Positions 6,043 through 7,003 of a stretch of 7,003 nucleotides of DNA are shown here, piece by piece. The DNA is from Synergistaceae bacterium (lineage in GTDB: Bacteria > Synergistota > Synergistia > Synergistales > Synergistaceae). The notes under the pieces are model-generated. The model searched no databases, was not told the DNA's origin, and saw only the letters and a program-made list of their open reading frames with translations. Made by a program: the position numbers and the translations under genes. Every line of letters begins with the position of its first letter. Position 1 is the first letter of the stretch. The stretch lies in NCBI GenBank assembly GCA_031283975.1, contig JAITAT010000082.1, forward strand, positions 1 through 7,003, read 5' to 3'.

Positions 6043-6071
6043 ATATTAACACATTTCAAGACGCCGCGCAA
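6043..6071 (-). promoter_or_regulatory. Candidate extended -10 promoter for rpsB-tsf
   Basis: On the minus strand TAATAT (6043-6048) is preceded by TGT, giving an extended -10 (TGn-TAnnnT). A weak -35, TTGCGC (6066-6071), lies 17 bases further up. The predicted start near 6036 leaves a leader of about 95 bases. An alternative reading uses TTGAAA (6054-6059) with TAAAAC at a 19-base spacing. Ribosomal genes are expected to have a strong promoter, so another one could have been missed. Confidence 0.4.
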
Positions 6072-6193
6072 GAAAAGCGCTGATCGCAATTATCAAGAGA
6101 TCATTAAACTATTGACACAGAAATCGCCGCCGCAAGGGCAGAGCGTGGAAATATCAAATTACGCACTTTTTAGTGCTTGACACCAACATTCTT

Positions 6194-6255
6194 GTTTCAG
6201 CGTTTTTACTCCGGACGGCAACAGCGCGTATAATCCGGCGCAGCGCCGCTGAAAC
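6194..6255. repeat. Nested inverted repeats
   Basis: A perfect 9-bp inverted repeat, GTTTCAGCG (6194-6202) and CGCTGAAAC (6247-6255), encloses a second 5-bp one, CCGGA (6211-6215) and TCCGG (6234-6238). A plus-strand TATAAT (6229-6234) lies mostly in the inner loop, with TTTACT 18 bases before it. The whole could fold as a two-tier stem in RNA, or be an operator or small repeat element. No T-run follows on either strand, so it is not a standard terminator. It begins 12 bases beyond the stop of the orphan gene. Confidence 0.4.
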
Positions 6256-6266
6256 CCCGGTGTTTG

Positions 6267-6803
6267 TCATTTGGTGTCTCTGCTCCCACTGTTCCACGGC
6301 ACCTCGCAGTAGTTCCACGGCGTCACCAGCATGAAACGCACCTCAATGCCGCGCTTGCGCAGCGCGCTCAAATGAGGCACATACGAGAGTACGTCGCCTA
6401 TCACCCATGTGTCGGAGATCAGCCACACCCGTTTGCAGACGTCGCCGGCGAAAAGCGCGGTATGATCCACCATCATGCGCAGACCTTCGTCCAATATTAT
6501 GGGGCCGACGGACAATACTATCGCGTCCTCCATCTTAGGAGCGCCCTTGAGTATGGGAAGGATATCCGCGTAAGAACCCGCCCATTCGACACGCGAGAAA
6601 AGATAATCCAAATCGGCGGAAAGAGGGTGATCTCCTGACGCGACGTCGGCCGAATCGACGATGTAGTCTTCGGACACCACAGACATAAGCCACGTCTGAA
6701 TCTCCTGAATGACCATCGTGACATAGCTCGGAACATTGGAGCCTGACATTGCATCGAGCAGGTCTCCTACCATCCACCGATCGCGCGAGTCGCTCATGTT
6801 CAT
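6267..6803 (-). CDS. Unrecognised 178-residue protein
   Basis: I do not recognise this protein. It looks soluble: there is no signal peptide or clear membrane helix, and it is acidic in the first half. Residues about 85-110 (EDAIVLSVGPIILDEGLRMM) and about 123-163 read like alternating strands and helices of an alpha/beta fold. Examples are the hydrophobic strand RVWLISDTW, then the helix DVLSYVPHLSALRKRG and the strand 'IEVRFMLVTPW'. The C-terminus is rich in Trp/Asn/Pro. No catalytic signature stands out. It is probably real: it has a near-consensus promoter 30-60 bases upstream, an AGAGGGG ribosome binding site, and codon choice like its neighbours. Translation may begin at ATG 6803 or ATG 6797. 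It is a single-gene unit facing the same way as rpsB but separated from it by 326 bases. Confidence 0.75.
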   Translation of the reverse strand: MNMSDSRDRWMVGDLLDAMSGSNVPSYVTMVIQEIQTWLMSVVSEDYIVDSADVASGDHPLSADLDYLFSRVEWAGSYADILPILKGAPKMEDAIVLSVGPIILDEGLRMMVDHTALFAGDVCKRVWLISDTWVIGDVLSYVPHLSALRKRGIEVRFMLVTPWNYCEVPWNSGSRDTK

Positions 6804-6841
6804 CCCACCCCTCTTCTTATAGAGTTATTTACTGAAAGCAT

Positions 6842-6870
6842 ATCATATAAAACGCTTTTTTCCTATTCAA
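6842..6870 (-). promoter_or_regulatory. Sigma-70-type promoter of the unrecognised gene
   Basis: On the minus strand TTGAAT (6865-6870) and TATGAT (6842-6847) are 17 bases apart with an A-rich spacer; five of six bases match the consensus -10. The expected start is near 6835, about 32 bases before ATG 6803. AT-rich sequence above the -35 could act as an UP element. Confidence 0.7.
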
Positions 6871-6933
6871 AAAATGAAACAAAAATAAATCGCGGTGCGG
6901 TAACGGATTGGCCGAATAGCTCTGACGACTGGA

Positions 6934-6977
6934 TGATATAATATGTTACGTATCTGTCGTAACGAGACAAAACATAT
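6934..6977 (+). promoter_or_regulatory. Extended -10 promoter element with overlapping palindromes, reading out of the window
   Basis: TG-A-TATAAT (6934-6942) is a perfect extended -10 on the plus strand with no clear -35. Over the expected start lie GTTACG (6945-6950) and CGTAAC (6958-6963), a perfect 6-bp inverted repeat with a 7-base gap. A second pair, ATATGTT (6941-6947) and AACATAT (6971-6977), overlaps it. The arrangement suggests a repressor site or a 5' hairpin for a gene beyond the right edge, divergent from the orphan gene. Confidence 0.4.
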
Positions 6978-7003
6978 GATATGCAAGTCGCAGCAGAAAT
7001 CGC

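Larger units (their letters stand above)
5941..6266. other. Intergenic region between the orphan gene and rpsB
   Basis: This 326-base stretch has no convincing gene. From the rpsB end it holds an AAGGAGG ribosome binding site (about 5948-5954), a second SD-like GGAGGT further upstream with no start codon in range, and a GCGG/CCGC mini-hairpin. It then holds the candidate rpsB promoter (6043-6071) and a perfect small hairpin, GCACT-TTTT-AGTGC, at 6163-6176. Nested inverted repeats lie at 6194-6255. A leader of about 95 bases before rpsB could host S2 autoregulation, which is known for other bacteria, but I cannot match it to a described leader motif. No T-tailed terminator is visible for the orphan gene at 6267. 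Confidence 0.5.

Noticed and set aside
6163..6176. Hairpin GCACT-TTTT-AGTGC as a terminator
   Set aside because: The stem is only 5 bp and no T-run follows on either strand.
6112..6182. Two TTGACA hexamers on the plus strand (6112-6117 and 6177-6182)
   Set aside because: Neither has a plausible -10 at 16-18 bases, and no plus-strand gene follows.

Overview
The window looks like chromosomal core sequence from a motile bacterium. The coding regions are moderately GC-rich and most starts have a strong AGGAGG-type ribosome binding site. My best guess at lineage is Synergistota or a nearby Gram-negative, Firmicutes-like lineage. This rests on the short 196-residue EF-Ts, the S2 sequence with an acidic C-terminal tail, and a secreted M48 protease beside flagellar chaperone genes. 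No 16S or marker comparison was possible, so the placement is an inference.

Left part (1-930). The end of a HEAT-repeat protein (possibly QueG) enters from the left edge. Positions 118-240 hold nothing I can identify. A MarR-family repressor gene lies on the minus strand, with a good sigma-70-type promoter and a 25-bp inverted repeat over its predicted transcription start. Divergent from it, a near-consensus promoter drives a single tRNA-Pro(GGG) gene with an encoded CCA end.

Middle (990-3109, plus strand). A perfect sigma-28 -10 element (GCCGATAA) with a correctly spaced -35 precedes three tightly packed genes. These are fliS (flagellin chaperone), a FlgN-like coiled-coil chaperone that overlaps it by 11 bases, and a secreted M48 zinc metalloprotease starting 7 bases later. 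The arrangement suggests a late flagellar operon that includes an envelope protease.

Right-middle (5940 down to 3121, minus strand). The order is rpsB-tsf-pyrH-frr: ribosomal protein S2, EF-Ts, UMP kinase and ribosome recycling factor. rpsB and tsf are one base apart. A strong intrinsic terminator sits between tsf and pyrH, so pyrH-frr should depend on read-through or on an unseen internal promoter. The cluster ends head-on against the protease gene, and a small hairpin terminator overlaps the frr stop codon.

Right end (5941-7003). A 326-base intergenic region holds the probable rpsB promoter, its leader and nested inverted repeats. Next comes an unrecognised 178-residue protein on the minus strand with a very good promoter. 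At the right edge an extended -10 element with overlapping palindromes points rightward to a gene outside the window.

Most of the window is housekeeping. The points worth a second look are the protease in a sigma-28 operon, the tsf/pyrH terminator, the MarR operator, the orphan protein and the nested repeats upstream of rpsB. I saw no mobile element, CRISPR array or defence system.
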